A stretch of DNA of 43,660 nt from Acidimicrobiaceae bacterium (GCA_003151475.1 PLXQ01000001.1:1-43660), one strand, 5' to 3'. Positions 24,386 through 33,720 are shown, numbered from the stretch's first letter. Translations and numbers: made by a program. The notes: generated by a model from the sequence alone, not told the origin.

Positions 24386-25139
24386 TCAGAGTATGGCCCG
24401 CGCACAAATCTGCAACGTTGTCCGGACATCGGCGTGTCCGAGAAGCGCCTGCACTGTCTTCGGGCTGTCGCCATCGCCTACCAGGGCGGTCGCAACGGCT
24501 CTACGCATGTCATGAAAACCGGGCTTCGATTTTGCTCTATCAAGTCCCGCGGCCTTCAGCGCCGGAAACCAGACCCGGCGTCGCCAGTTGTCCTGTCGGA
24601 GCAGGCCACCATCGGGAGCAGTGAAGAGATGTTCGTTGAGATCAGCGCCGGTCAGCCCCATCCGCGTCAGGTGGTGAGCCAGCATCTCAGCCAGGGCGAT
24701 CGGCAGCGATATGGTGCGTCGGCTCGCCTCCGACTTCGGCGAACGAACGATCGGCCTTCCGTGCTCATCCTTCACGACGACCTGTTCAATTCGCATCGTG
24801 CGTTCGAGAAGATTGAGATCGCAGACCCGAAGTCCGGCGGCCTCCGACCAACGACAGCCGGTCAGCGCCCCTAGCCAAACCATCGGGCGGTAAGTCTGGA
24901 CCGTCGCCTCGGCAATGCGAGCGACATCCTCGTCCTTGAGGGCGTAACTCCGGGTCGAGGTGATCTTCGGAAGCTTGATTACTCGGGCCGGGGACCGCGA
25001 CAGCCAGTCATTGTTGACCGCATAATTGAGCACAGCAACGAGGGTTCCGTACCGCCGCCTCACCGTACGTGGAGCAGCCTTTTCGGACCAGTCGTTCACC
25101 GTCCGCTGGATCTCTGGGGGACGCACCTTGGCAAGGGAT
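24386..25139 (-). pseudogene. Decayed tyrosine recombinase (integrase), 5' truncated, catalytic Tyr replaced by Cys
   Basis: The frame carries a core-binding domain (TVNDWSEKAAPRTVRRRYGTLVAVLNYAV) and a catalytic domain. Box I is LGALTGCRWSEAAGLRVCDL, then PKSEASRRTISLP, box II GFHDMRRAVATALV (HxMRR) and LGHADVRTTLQI. The residue in the Tyr position after LQI is Cys (TGT), and the frame ends six codons later. The 5' part is lost: around 25125-25145 the sequence joins the tail of the PRTase/hydrolase gene in another frame. The start given is the approximate junction, not a start codon. The protein cannot carry out strand exchange. It is a different recombinase from the one at the tRNA. Confidence 0.85.
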
Positions 25140-26454
25140 CGGCCAGGTTGTCCACAAACCAGTCCCGGGCCAGTTTGGCGACTGCTTCGAGCGCACCCTT
25201 CTCTTCGAACAGGTGGGTTGCGCCGGGAACGATGACAAGGCGGTTGTCGCACCGCAAGCGGGATTGGGCCTGGCGGTTGAGATCAATGACGACGTCGTCG
25301 TGACCGCCCACGATGAGCAGGGTGGGTGCAGTCACCGCACCGAGGTGAGGACCGGCAAGATCCGGGCGTCCTCCGCGCGAGACGACAGCACTGATCTCGG
25401 CGCCGGGCTCCGCCGCGGCCCAAAGCGCGGCGGCGGCGCCGGTGCTGGCGCCGAAGTAACCGATCCGACGCCCCTGACCCTCGGGCTGGGAGACCACCCA
25501 GCGGGTGACCTCAGACAGCCTGGCGGCGAGCAGCCTGATGTCGAACACATTGGCCCGGTCGAGCTCCTCGTCCGCGGTGAGCAGGTCGAACAGGAGGGTG
25601 CCGAGCCCGGCCCCGTTCAACACGGCCGCCACGAACCGGTTCCGGGGGCTGTGACGACTGCTCCCGCTTCCGTGGACGAATACGACGATCCCCGCTGCCC
25701 TGTCCGGCACCATCAGGTGGCCCGAGAGGTGCACGGGCCCAACACTGATCCCGACTTCTTCGTCGCGCCCGGGCGGGTCGTCGATGGCGCCGACCTCCAT
25801 CGCCGTGGCCTCGGTGAGTCCGGCCGCCGCACGCTCGAGGCAGGCGGACACCTCCTCATCCGTGGTCTGGGAAAAATTTCTGTAGAACTGCCCGACAGCG
25901 AAGAACGGCTCGGGAGTCTCGAGGGCGACGAACTCGTCGGCGTCTCTTCCGATTCTCTTCTCCCATCCCGGTGGCGCCACCGGGATGGCCAAGATGATGT
26001 GCCGGGCACCATGGGCGCGGGCGACCTGACAGGCGGCTCTAGCGGTGGACCCGGTGGCGATGCCGTCGTCGACGATCACCGCTGTGTGCCCTTCGAGTGG
26101 GATGCGGGGCCGATCCCCACGAAAGCGATGAGCCCGACGTTCGAGCTCGGTCCGCTCCCGCTTCTCGATGAGGGCCAATTCTTCCAGGCGTACGCCAGCC
26201 ATGGCGACAACCCCCTCGTTGAAGACCCGCACACCGTCCTCGCCGATGGCGCCCATGGCGAGCTCCGGTTGGAAGGGGATGCCGAGCTTGCGCACCATGA
26301 TGACGTCGAGCGGCGCCCCAAGCGCTTCGGCGACTTGCATGGCCACAGGGACACCGCCGCGAGGAAGTCCCAGGACGACCAGGTCTTGGCCCCGAAGGTA
26401 GGTCAGGCGTTCAGCGAGCCGCCGTCCTGCCTCGGCACGATTGGCGAATGGCAT
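25096..26454 (-). CDS. Phosphoribosyltransferase/dienelactone-hydrolase fusion protein
   Basis: This 452-aa protein has two domains. The N-terminal half is a type I PRTase (PRGGVPVAMQ near residue 31, PRPP loop AVIVDDGIATGST at 125-137). The C-terminal half is an alpha/beta hydrolase of the dienelactone type: VHGSGSSRHSPRN, nucleophile S337 in GYFGASTG, Asp in VGGHDD, His in GATHLFEEKG. The same fusion is known in M. tuberculosis Rv0571c of the dormancy group. ATG 26454 has an ideal AAGGAGG. The last 15 or so residues after WFVDNLA are not family-like: they are read from the joined recombinase DNA, so the natural C-terminus was replaced. Substrates of both halves are unknown. Confidence 0.85.
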   Translation of the reverse strand: MPFANRAEAGRRLAERLTYLRGQDLVVLGLPRGGVPVAMQVAEALGAPLDVIMVRKLGIPFQPELAMGAIGEDGVRVFNEGVVAMAGVRLEELALIEKRERTELERRAHRFRGDRPRIPLEGHTAVIVDDGIATGSTARAACQVARAHGARHIILAIPVAPPGWEKRIGRDADEFVALETPEPFFAVGQFYRNFSQTTDEEVSACLERAAAGLTEATAMEVGAIDDPPGRDEEVGISVGPVHLSGHLMVPDRAAGIVVFVHGSGSSRHSPRNRFVAAVLNGAGLGTLLFDLLTADEELDRANVFDIRLLAARLSEVTRWVVSQPEGQGRRIGYFGASTGAAAALWAAAEPGAEISAVVSRGGRPDLAGPHLGAVTAPTLLIVGGHDDVVIDLNRQAQSRLRCDNRLVIVPGATHLFEEKGALEAVAKLARDWFVDNLADPLPRCVPQRSSGR

Positions 26455-27004
26455 GCTCTCCCTCCTTGGGAGTGACAGGACCATGTTCGATCGCTTTCTC
26501 ATGTCGCGCTAGGGCCGATTGTCACCTGCTCGGCCGGGTGATCCTGCGGACAAGCGGCCACGATGTGTGAGGAGCAGCCGTCTCCTGGTGCCCGCTCCGA
26601 TGGCAGCGGGCACTCGTACGACGGAACGGGACATACGCACATCGAGGCCTGGTCGACGGGCGTTGCCAGCGGGTGCCGTCTCCTTGGTCCTGGCCACAAT
26701 CGGTGCTCAGTTCCCGTCGTGTTGTGGTAGAGCTGTTCGCACGGTGCGGGCTCAACGGATCGAAGACATTCTCAAAGCCGGCCCTCCAGCACTAGTGACG
26801 TTGCGCACTGCCCGGAGACAACGGGACCTTGGCCTCTGGCGGTGCCGGGCATCCGCGAAGAAGCTTGTTTTCGATGCGAGCTGGAAGTCGAGTGGGTCCA
26901 CGAGGGCGACCATGTCTCGGTCCCCGCCGAATCGGTGGGGGTCGACCCGGACACCGCGGCAGAGATCGAAGTCACGAAGTGGTTCTCGGCCCGAGGAGCC
27001 CTGG
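26455..27004. other. Stretch between divergent PRTase/hydrolase and PolX genes
   Basis: No firm gene. The part from 26842 (GTG) reads through in one frame with GC-rich third positions, giving CFRCELEVEWVHEGDHVSV and VTKWFSARGALGDP, and could be a small or broken gene. It would overlap the polX start and has no ribosome site. The rest must hold the divergent promoters, but I find no clear boxes. Confidence 0.35.
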
Positions 27005-28729
27005 GTGACCCGGTCGAACGACATGGTCGCCGAGGCGCTGCGGGAGTTCGCCGAACTTCTGTCCATCGCCGGTGAGGACCAGTTCAGGGTCCGCGCCTAC
27101 GAGAAGGCGGCTCGGGCGGTCGCCGAAGACCCCGTCGCCGTCGACGGGCTCGACGAGAAGGCACTCGACGACATCCCCGGCGTCGGCTCGCACATCGCAG
27201 CCAAGATTCGCGAGCTGTTGAGCACGGGACGCATCGGGGACCTCGACGATCTGCGAGCCCGGGTCCCTGCCGGCCTCCGCGTCCTGCTCGATGTGCCGGG
27301 GCTCGGGCCGAGACGGGCCCGACAAGTCTACGAGGAACTCGGCATCGCCTCGCTTCCGGAGCTGCTCGACGCCTTGCACGCCGAGCGGCTCCGGACGCTG
27401 CGGGGTTGGGGCCCCGCCAGCGAGGAGAACCTTCGCGTCGCCATCGGCCAGGCCCAACAGGCCGGTGCTCGCATGCAGATCGATGTCGCCCTCGACGTTG
27501 CCGAAGGCCTCGTCGAGGGGATGCGACGGTGCCCGGCAGTGGATCTGGTCACCTACGCTGGGTCGCTACGCCGCATGTGCGAGACCATCGGCGACATCGA
27601 CCTGCTTGTGGCCTCGACCCGGCCGGCCGATGCCATGGACGCGTTCGCTACGTCCCCGCTGGTGGCGAACGTGTCGGCACGCGGGTCGACGAAGTGCACG
27701 GCGACCACGACGAAGGGTGTCCACGTCGACCTTCGCGTGGTCGCACCGCAGGTCTGGGGTGCCGCTCTCTTGTACTTCACCGGCTCCAAGGCCCACAACA
27801 TCCACCTGCGGAGGATCGCCCAGCATCTCGGGCTCAAGCTGTCGGAGTACGGCCTCGAACGCATCGACACCTCCTCTTCCGTGGCGGCCGCCACCGAGGA
27901 GGAGATCTATGGGCACCTCGGCATGCCCTGGATCCCGCCCACCTTGCGCGAGGACCGAGGGGAGATCCAGGCGGCCCTCCACGACGACCTCCCCCGGCTG
28001 GTGGAAACCAAGGATATCCGTGGCGACCTGCACGTGCACACCGACCTGACCGACGGGCTCGCCTCTCTCGAGGACATGGTGGATGCGGCACGCCGGCACC
28101 GCTACCGCTACGTCGCCATCACCGACCACGCACCTCTGCTGCATATGGAGCGCATGACCGACGAGAAGGCACTCGCGCAGCGACGGGTCCTACGCACGCT
28201 CCAACCGAAGGCCGGCCTGACGCTTCTCCATGGCTCTGAGCTCAACATCCAGCCCGACGGGTCCCTCGACTGGGACGACGAGTTCCTGGCCGGCTTCGAC
28301 GTGCTCGTCGCCTCGATTCACTCCCACTTCACCATGAGTCGCGACGAGATGAGCAAGCGCCTCATCCGCGCCATCGAGCACCCGGCCGTGAACATCATCG
28401 GTCATCCGACGGCGCGTAGCATCGGCCACCGTCCACCCATCGAGTTCGACGCCGAGGCAGTGTTCGAGGTGGCCGCTCGGGCCGGCACCGCCCTCGAGAT
28501 CAATTCGTTTCCCGACCGCCTCGACCTGAACGACGAACTGGCGCGTTTGGCCCAGGACCACGGGGTTGTCTTCGCCATCTCCACCGACGCCCACTCCACG
28601 CGGCACCTGGACAACATCCGCTACGGGGTCGCCACCGCCCAGCGGGGCTGGATCCGACCCGAGAACGTCATCAACACATGGCCTCTCGGTAAGCTCCGGA
28701 CCTTCTTTGCCAAGGGCGGCCGGCGATGA
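27005..28729 (+). CDS. polX: Family X DNA polymerase with C-terminal PHP phosphoesterase (PolX)
   Basis: This 574-aa protein has the standard bacterial PolX order. First comes the 8-kDa/HhH part (FAELLSIAGEDQFRVRAYEKAA, DIPGVGSHIAAKIRELL, DVPGLGPRRARQVYEELG). The palm nucleotidyltransferase follows with G186-S187 in YAGSLRRMCETIGDID and then GSTKCTATTTKGVHVDLRVV. Last is the PHP domain with metal ligands in DLHVHTDLTDG (H343, H345), ITDHAP, HGSELNI, SIHSHF, GHPTAR and STDAHS. It fills short gaps in base-excision and end-joining repair. GTG 27005 is preferred because GAGGAG lies 8 nt upstream and the family N-terminus is matched. ATG 27023 is possible. Position in this block fits a stress or dormancy repair set. 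Confidence 0.92.
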   Translation: MTRSNDMVAEALREFAELLSIAGEDQFRVRAYEKAARAVAEDPVAVDGLDEKALDDIPGVGSHIAAKIRELLSTGRIGDLDDLRARVPAGLRVLLDVPGLGPRRARQVYEELGIASLPELLDALHAERLRTLRGWGPASEENLRVAIGQAQQAGARMQIDVALDVAEGLVEGMRRCPAVDLVTYAGSLRRMCETIGDIDLLVASTRPADAMDAFATSPLVANVSARGSTKCTATTTKGVHVDLRVVAPQVWGAALLYFTGSKAHNIHLRRIAQHLGLKLSEYGLERIDTSSSVAAATEEEIYGHLGMPWIPPTLREDRGEIQAALHDDLPRLVETKDIRGDLHVHTDLTDGLASLEDMVDAARRHRYRYVAITDHAPLLHMERMTDEKALAQRRVLRTLQPKAGLTLLHGSELNIQPDGSLDWDDEFLAGFDVLVASIHSHFTMSRDEMSKRLIRAIEHPAVNIIGHPTARSIGHRPPIEFDAEAVFEVAARAGTALEINSFPDRLDLNDELARLAQDHGVVFAISTDAHSTRHLDNIRYGVATAQRGWIRPENVINTWPLGKLRTFFAKGGRR

Positions 28730-29080
28730 ACGTGGCGCTCAGGATCGAACGGCGTGTCGGGCAGTGGACAACGCCGCCCGTCACTCCGCTGCCACCGATC
28801 CCTCCCGAGCCCCCTCTTCCCCCCGAGTTGCGCCACCGATAAAGCACCGCCACTGAAGGCTCCGCTGGCATCAGCGGGGCCCGGCGTGGTGCCGACCGCC
28901 CATCGAGAACGCTGCCGCCGCCGACAGCGAACAGCGACGCCCCGGGAGCGTGACCGCCGTAGGATGCCCCCACGGTCGAAGTGACTGAAGACCCTGACCT
29001 GTGGTGGCGACACGCTTCAAGCTGATGCCGAACGCTGACGGCGGAGGCCCGGCGATGCCGTCGACATCGAGACCGAGACG
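28730..29080. other. 351-bp stretch without a recognisable gene
   Basis: Between polX and the DUF2267-like remnant I see no supported coding frame. It is rich in Pro/Arg-type shadow frames from GC-rich DNA. No terminator-like hairpin with a U-tract was found. Confidence 0.3.
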
Positions 29081-29448
29081 ATGCACACCCTGACCGTTGT
29101 CCGCCACCTCGCCGCCCTAGGGGCGTCGCCGTCGGACATCGCCAATGGCGCCCGCACCGGCGCGCTCAGGCTGGCCCCGGCGAGCAGAACGCCCGAAGGC
29201 TCCGAGCGCGTATGCGCCGGGTCGGTCATGTCGACGTTCGTCACCCTTCTACCCGAGGGAGGGCGCCGCCACGTCCTCGCTCACCTGCCGACAGATCTCC
29301 GCGTCCTCGTCGAGCCGGCAAGGCGGAGGCCATCGTCGAGCCGGTTATCTGGGCTCTGCACGAGTTGGTCCCCGAAGAGAGCGACGACGCCGCTGCGGTG
29401 CTGCCGGGCCGCCCCCGGCCATTGTGGAAGACCGCCGTCTCTCGCTGA
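29081..29448 (+). pseudogene. Frameshifted DUF2267-like gene remnant
   Basis: Two neighbouring frames together read like a DUF2267 protein. In the first (from ATG 29081), VMSTFVTLLPEGGRRHVL is followed by AHLPTDLRVLVEP. After about 29315 the other frame continues AEAIVEPVIWALHELVPEES then DDAAAVLPGRPRPLW and a stop at 29448. Both halves have the LP-(x)-LR/LW pattern that ends DUF2267 repeats. A 1-nt change near 29315 would join them. DUF2267 proteins often occur in stress or dormancy clusters like this one. Family match is from pattern memory only, so confidence is modest. A sequencing error could also cause the shift. Confidence 0.45.
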
Positions 29449-29642
29449 CCAAGGTGTCGAAAGGCGACGCGCCGAGCCGGGGTGGAGCGGGTCGCCAGCA
29501 GACGGATCAAGAGCGGCCAGCCGTCTCAACCCGAGGGTGGGATGATTTAGGACCTTCAGCACTGCCACAAAGGCTGGGAACGTGCCACCGTAGACGTGTC
29601 CGTGGACGTCGACGATGGACCGAGCGAGGAGGCGCGGCAGAG

Positions 29643-30194
29643 ATGCAGACAGCCCTGGTCATAGTGGACATGCTCAACGACTTCGTGGACGGGGCGCTTG
29701 GGAATCCGCCGTCCAAGGAGATCGTCGGGCCGATCGCGTCACTGGCCGAACGGTCCCGGACGAGCGACGACTGGGTCGTCGTCTATGCCAACGACGCCCA
29801 CCATCTGAGCGATGTGGAGTTTCGAGTCTTCCCGCCCCACGCCATGGCGGGGACGCCCGGAGCCGCGGTCGTGAGCGAGCTCCGGCCCGGCCCCGAGGAC
29901 ATTGTCATCAACAAGCGCTTCTACTCCGCCTTCACCGACACGGAGCTTCAGTCCACTCTCCGTGTGCATGACGTGGGCCGTCTGGTGCTCGTCGGCCAGC
30001 ACACCGACTGTTGTGTTCGCCACACCAGCTACGACGCCTTTGTCCGTGACTACGAGCTCGTGGTGTGCCCGGACGCGACGACGGTGTTGGAGCCCGGTGC
30101 CGATGAGCCGCTTGCCTCCCGCCAGGAGCGAGCTCTCGAGTACCTGCACACCTACTACGGAGCACGCCGCGAATCGTCCACGACTGTCGGGTAG
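29643..30194 (+). CDS. Isochorismatase-family hydrolase (nicotinamidase-like)
   Basis: This 183-aa cysteine hydrolase has the triad D9 (VIVDMLNDF), K91 (VINKRFYSAF) and C124 (GQHTDCCVRHTSYDA). The DAHH and FPPHAMAGTPGAAVV motifs resemble the metal site and loop of nicotinamidases (PncA), which turn nicotinamide into nicotinate for NAD recycling. Isochorismatase or other amide hydrolysis remains possible. ATG 29643 has GAGGAGG about 16 nt upstream and GGCAGAG closer. Archease starts 10 nt after the stop, so it heads the operon with rtcB and prs. With the PRPP synthetase downstream, nicotinate salvage would be a consistent theme (inference). Confidence 0.82.
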   Translation: MQTALVIVDMLNDFVDGALGNPPSKEIVGPIASLAERSRTSDDWVVVYANDAHHLSDVEFRVFPPHAMAGTPGAAVVSELRPGPEDIVINKRFYSAFTDTELQSTLRVHDVGRLVLVGQHTDCCVRHTSYDAFVRDYELVVCPDATTVLEPGADEPLASRQERALEYLHTYYGARRESSTTVG

Positions 30195-30204
30195 GAGGCT
30201 CATC

Positions 30205-30681
30205 ATGGGCGACCTCACGAGGGCGCACGAGACGTCAACCGGGCCCGCAGCGGCGGATCACGACGTCGTTGTCGGCCACAGACTGGTACCGCATACCGCC
30301 GACTGCATTATCGAGGCGTGGGGCTCTGACCGCCCTTCGTGTCTGATGGAAGCCCTCTACGCGTTGGTGGAGGAACTCGCAGAAGTGCCCGACACCGCGG
30401 CTTCTCGTCTTATGCCCCTCGCCACCGAGTTGCGCGGAGCGAATGATGCCCTGGTGTCACTATTCGAGGACGTGATCTACGCCCTCGATGTCTTCTCGGT
30501 GGTGCCAGTGAGGTTCCACCTCACGGAAACCGAGAGCGGCGGTATCGCGGGGGACATGGAGGTCGTCCCGGTCGAACAGGCCGTCCTCGTCGGGCCCGTT
30601 CCCAAGGCGGTCTCCTACCACGGCCTGTCGATGATCCAGGGCGAAGGAGGCTGGCGGTGCCGCGTGTTGATCGACGTCTGA
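30205..30681 (+). CDS. Archease (RtcB activator)
   Basis: This 158-aa protein has the archease signatures: [13 protein letters not shown] (H30-D33), an acidic middle ([11 protein letters not shown]) and the conserved end [26 protein letters not shown]. Archease speeds RtcB guanylylation and helps it turn over many times, using metal bound by conserved acidic residues. TAGGAGG lies 7 nt before the ATG. The gene overlaps rtcB by 25 nt, so the two proteins are made together. The N-terminal 20 residues are longer than in archaeal forms and of low complexity. Confidence 0.88.
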   Translation: MGDLTRAHETSTGPAAADHDVVVGHRLVPHTADCIIEAWGSDRPSCLMEALYALVEELAEVPDTAASRLMPLATELRGANDALVSLFEDVIYALDVFSVVPVRFHLTETESGGIAGDMEVVPVEQAVLVGPVPKAVSYHGLSMIQGEGGWRCRVLIDV

Positions 30682-32144
30682 AGGCGGCCGGGGGAGCCCG
30701 GCCGGTTCCCACGACCGTGGCACTGCGGGAGATCCCGGGGATGGTTGATCGTTGGCGCATCGACCCGATCGGTGCCATGCGAGTCCCGGGAATCGTCTTC
30801 GCCTCCGACAGGCTGCTGCCTCAGGTGGCCGAAGACGAGGCCCTCCAGCAAGTGGTGAACGTCGCCGCGCTGCCGGGCATCGTGGAGGCGTCTTACGCCA
30901 TGCCCGACGTTCACTGGGGCTACGGTTTTCCCATCGGTGGGGTCGCCGCCACCGATGTCGCCAGCGGTGGCGTGGTGTCGCCGGGCGGGGTCGGTTTCGA
31001 TATCTCCTGTGGTGTTCGCTTGCTTGTCTCCCCTCTGTTGTCCGACGAGTTGGCCCCGAGGCTCGAGGACGTCATGGACGCACTGGACGTCGCCATCCCG
31101 AGGGGGCTCGGTCGTGGGGGAGTGTGGCACCTCGATGACGACCGTCACCTCGACGTCGTGCTGCGCGAGGGCGCTCGGGCCGCACTTGCCGCCGGACTCG
31201 GTACCGAGCGCGATCTGGCCCGCTGTGAGGACGACGGCAACCCGTCCGGATCCGACCCGTCCCAGGTGAGCGAACGGGCCCGCGAGCGCGGACTCGGCCA
31301 AATGGGCAGCCTGGGATCCGGTAACCACTTTCTCGAGGTCCAAGCGGTCGACCAGATCTACGACGCCGAAGCTGCTCGGGCCTTCGGTCTGTCATTGTCA
31401 CAGGTCTGCGTCATGATCCACTGCGGGTCGCGTGGGCTTGGGCACCAAATCTGCTCGGACCACGTGCGCGTCATGCTCGGCGCCATGCCCCGCTACGGCA
31501 TCGCCCTCGTGGACCCGCAGTTGGCCTGCGCACCGGTGGATTCGCCCGAGGGTCGGGCGTATCGGGGCGCCATGGCGGCGGCTGCCAATTACGGCCGGGC
31601 CAACCGCCAGGCCTTGTCGGCCGCCGTCCGCCGGGTCTTCCAGGCTGCGGTCGGGACCGGTGACCTCGCGCTCGTCTACGACGTGTCACACAACCTCGCC
31701 AAGCTTGAATACCATCAGGTCGAAGGCCAGGCTCGCCTCCTGTGCGTCCATCGCAAGGGTGCCACACGTGCGCTGCCGCCGGACCATCCCGACCTGCCCG
31801 AAGATCTGCGGGCCGTGGGCCAACCAGTCCTCGTACCTGGCTCGATGGGTACCTCGTCGCACGTGCTCGCCGGCGTCGACCCCGGGGGAGCTTTCTCCTC
31901 GACCTGCCACGGGGCCGGGCGGACGATGAGCCGTCATGCCGCAACCCGACTGGTCCACGGTGACGAGCTGCGACGGCAGCTCGAAGCCGCTGGCATCGCC
32001 GTGCGGGCACGCTCGATCCGCGGTCTGAGCGAAGAAGCCCCCATCGCCTACAAGGATGTCGACGAAGTCGTGGCGACCTGCGAACATGCCGGGCTGGCCC
32101 GGCGTGTGGCCCGCCTGCGGCCGCTCGGGGTCGTCAAAGGGTAG
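30657..32144 (+). CDS. rtcB: RNA-splicing/repair ligase RtcB
   Basis: This 495-aa protein contains all RtcB motifs: [17 protein letters not shown], the metal-binding D115/C118 in [13 protein letters not shown]223-H224 in [40 protein letters not shown] and [11 protein letters not shown]. The guanylate-accepting His is in STCHGAGR (H418). It joins 2',3'-cyclic phosphate or 3'-phosphate RNA ends to 5'-OH ends with GTP, repairing tRNA or other RNA cut by endoribonucleases. GTG 30657 is set by AAGGAGG 6 nt upstream, inside the archease gene. It is followed by prs after 5 nt. Confidence 0.95.
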   Translation: MPRVDRRLKAAGGARPVPTTVALREIPGMVDRWRIDPIGAMRVPGIVFASDRLLPQVAEDEALQQVVNVAALPGIVEASYAMPDVHWGYGFPIGGVAATDVASGGVVSPGGVGFDISCGVRLLVSPLLSDELAPRLEDVMDALDVAIPRGLGRGGVWHLDDDRHLDVVLREGARAALAAGLGTERDLARCEDDGNPSGSDPSQVSERARERGLGQMGSLGSGNHFLEVQAVDQIYDAEAARAFGLSLSQVCVMIHCGSRGLGHQICSDHVRVMLGAMPRYGIALVDPQLACAPVDSPEGRAYRGAMAAAANYGRANRQALSAAVRRVFQAAVGTGDLALVYDVSHNLAKLEYHQVEGQARLLCVHRKGATRALPPDHPDLPEDLRAVGQPVLVPGSMGTSSHVLAGVDPGGAFSSTCHGAGRTMSRHAATRLVHGDELRRQLEAAGIAVRARSIRGLSEEAPIAYKDVDEVVATCEHAGLARRVARLRPLGVVKG

Positions 32145-32149
32145 GGACG

Positions 32150-33076
32150 ATGGCACCACGGATAGTTTCGGGCACGGCGAATCGAGCATTGGCCGAAGCG
32201 GTCGCCGCCGGTCTCGGGGGAGAGCCGGTACCTACCGAGCTCGATCAGTTTCCCGACGGCGAGCTTTGTCCGGTTGTGGGTGCCGTGCGAGGCGACGACG
32301 TCTACGTGATCCAACCGACCAGCCCGCCTCTCAACGAGCACGTGATGGAGTTGCTCCTCCTCCTCGACGCGTGCCGACGTACCGGAGCGGTCCGTGTGAC
32401 CGCTGTCGTGCCGTACTTCGGCTATGCCCGTCAGGACCGCAGGAGCCGGCCGGGCGAACCGGTCGGCGCTCGAGTGGTGGTCGACATGATCGCCGCCGCC
32501 GGTGCCGATCGCCTCGTGGTGGTCGATCCACACACGTCCGGATTCGAGGCGATGTCCTCGATTCCGGTCGAGACGTTGACCGCAACGACGGTGCTGGCCG
32601 GCGCTCTCGGTTCTCCGACACCTCACAGCCAGGTGGTCGTGGCCCCCGACCTCGGTGCGGTGAAGCTGGCCGAGCGTTTCGCCGTGCAGCTGCGGCTGCC
32701 GGCGGCCGCAGTACGCAAGGTCCGACTCAGCGGATCCCGGGTTCGTGCCGACGAGCTGGCGGGGGACGTGAACGGGTGCGAGGCCATCATTGTCGATGAC
32801 ATGATCTCGACGGGCGCCACCATCGTTGCCGCCACCGGCCTTGCCGTTGCCCGGGGCGCCGTGTCTCAGGTGGTCGTAGCCACCCATGGGTTGTTCGTAG
32901 GGCCTGCTGTCGACCGATTGGGCAACCTCGGACCGCGTCGGCTGCTCGTGACGGACACCGTCTCCGCTCAGGTCGGGTCGGCGACCGAGGTGTGTTCGAT
33001 CGCGCCCTTACTCACCGACGCAATCGGTCAACTGCACCGAGAGGAGCGTCTCGACGACCTTGGTCTTTTCGAATGA
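32150..33076 (+). CDS. prs: Ribose-phosphate pyrophosphokinase (PRPP synthetase) paralogue
   Basis: This 308-aa protein has the Prs fold: ELDQFPDGELCPVV, VIQPTSPPLNEHVMELL, the flexible ATP loop YFGYARQDRRSRPGEPV, VVDPHT and the PRPP motif AIIVDDMISTGAT. It makes PRPP from ribose 5-phosphate and ATP. The N-terminus (SGTANRALAEAVAAGLG) and the gene context suggest a specialised copy rather than the housekeeping enzyme. It is fourth in an operon with a nicotinamidase-like gene, archease and rtcB. PRPP could feed the PRTase fusion protein upstream or nicotinate salvage. The ribosome site GGGTAGGG precedes ATG 32150. Confidence 0.9.
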   Translation: MAPRIVSGTANRALAEAVAAGLGGEPVPTELDQFPDGELCPVVGAVRGDDVYVIQPTSPPLNEHVMELLLLLDACRRTGAVRVTAVVPYFGYARQDRRSRPGEPVGARVVVDMIAAAGADRLVVVDPHTSGFEAMSSIPVETLTATTVLAGALGSPTPHSQVVVAPDLGAVKLAERFAVQLRLPAAAVRKVRLSGSRVRADELAGDVNGCEAIIVDDMISTGATIVAATGLAVARGAVSQVVVATHGLFVGPAVDRLGNLGPRRLLVTDTVSAQVGSATEVCSIAPLLTDAIGQLHREERLDDLGLFE

Positions 33077-33169
33077 GGCGCCCGTCCCTCACGAAGCCAG
33101 CCGTCGGCCACACCGATCGCCGTTCCAGGGCGATGGGTGCCGAGCCCAGCTACCGAGGAAGCCCCTCGC

Positions 33170-33310
33170 CTATCGGGACGCCTCGGTGACCGATGCGCCT
33201 CGCGCATAGGCCGCCACCGCCACCGCCCGCTCCGAGGTAGCGGGTTCGCCGGGGAACTCCTGGTCGACCAACGCCCTCACCACCTCGACGAGCGCCGTCT
33301 CGTTCGTCAT
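33170..33310 (-). CDS. 46-aa ORF with strong ribosome site, unknown function
   Basis: ATG 33310 is preceded by GGAGG with 8-nt spacing on the minus strand. The 46 residues (TNETALVEVVRALVDQEFPG, then EPATSERAVAVAAYARGASV) form two likely amphipathic helices without Cys or membrane segments. Codon third positions are rich in G/C, like neighbouring genes. No family is recognised. It is convergent with prs and could be a small regulatory protein or the remains of a larger one. Confidence 0.5.
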   Translation of the reverse strand: MTNETALVEVVRALVDQEFPGEPATSERAVAVAAYARGASVTEASR

Positions 33311-33720
33311 CGGAACAACCTCCGAGGTCACGGTACGCCTCACACTCTGCCGACCGTCAGGGCCGAAAGTCCCGACTGGGTTTGGCCTGTGACCAGAGAC
33401 TCAGGGCCATACTCGACTGTCGGGCTCGATGCTGGAGCGTCTCCGAGGAGTGGGACCCTGCTGCCCCAAGAATCGCCGAGGGGATCTCGGACTCGGCCCT
33501 CGGAGTTTCGCCAGCGCGTCGGTGGAACGGAGATCCAATGGCCATCGTTTCCCCGATCCACGTATGAACCGGATTGATCAACGACCCACACCATCTGGAT
33601 GAAGTACAACCTCAGGATAATCCTTCGGTTCAGGTTGCAACGGAGTGAGGTGAAGACCGACGCGGCAATCGCGGCCGAGTCGCTACCACTGCGACTCAGG
33701 TGGCCGTTGGACGATACGGG
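33311..33720. other. 410-bp stretch without a recognisable gene
   Basis: No frame looks coding on either strand. GC content is lower than in the operons around it. No repeat, hairpin or RNA gene was recognised. It holds the upstream region of the 46-aa ORF and the 3' flank of the LAFTG protein gene. Confidence 0.3.

Noticed and set aside
25100..25160. Right attachment site repeating the tRNA 3' end
   Set aside because: No stretch matching 20970-20995 was found near the junction.
26519..27004. Extended N-terminus of PolX from the upstream start
   Set aside because: The 162 extra residues are not protein-like, and PolX homology begins right after GTG 27005, which has GAGGAG.
26455..27004. DosR-type palindromes before the stress block
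   Set aside because: I looked for GGGAC...GTCCC-like sites because of the Rv0571c-like fusion and found none convincing.
28754..28984. 76-codon frame after polX
   Set aside because: Composition is Arg/Pro/Ser-rich, with no ribosome site and no recognisable pattern.
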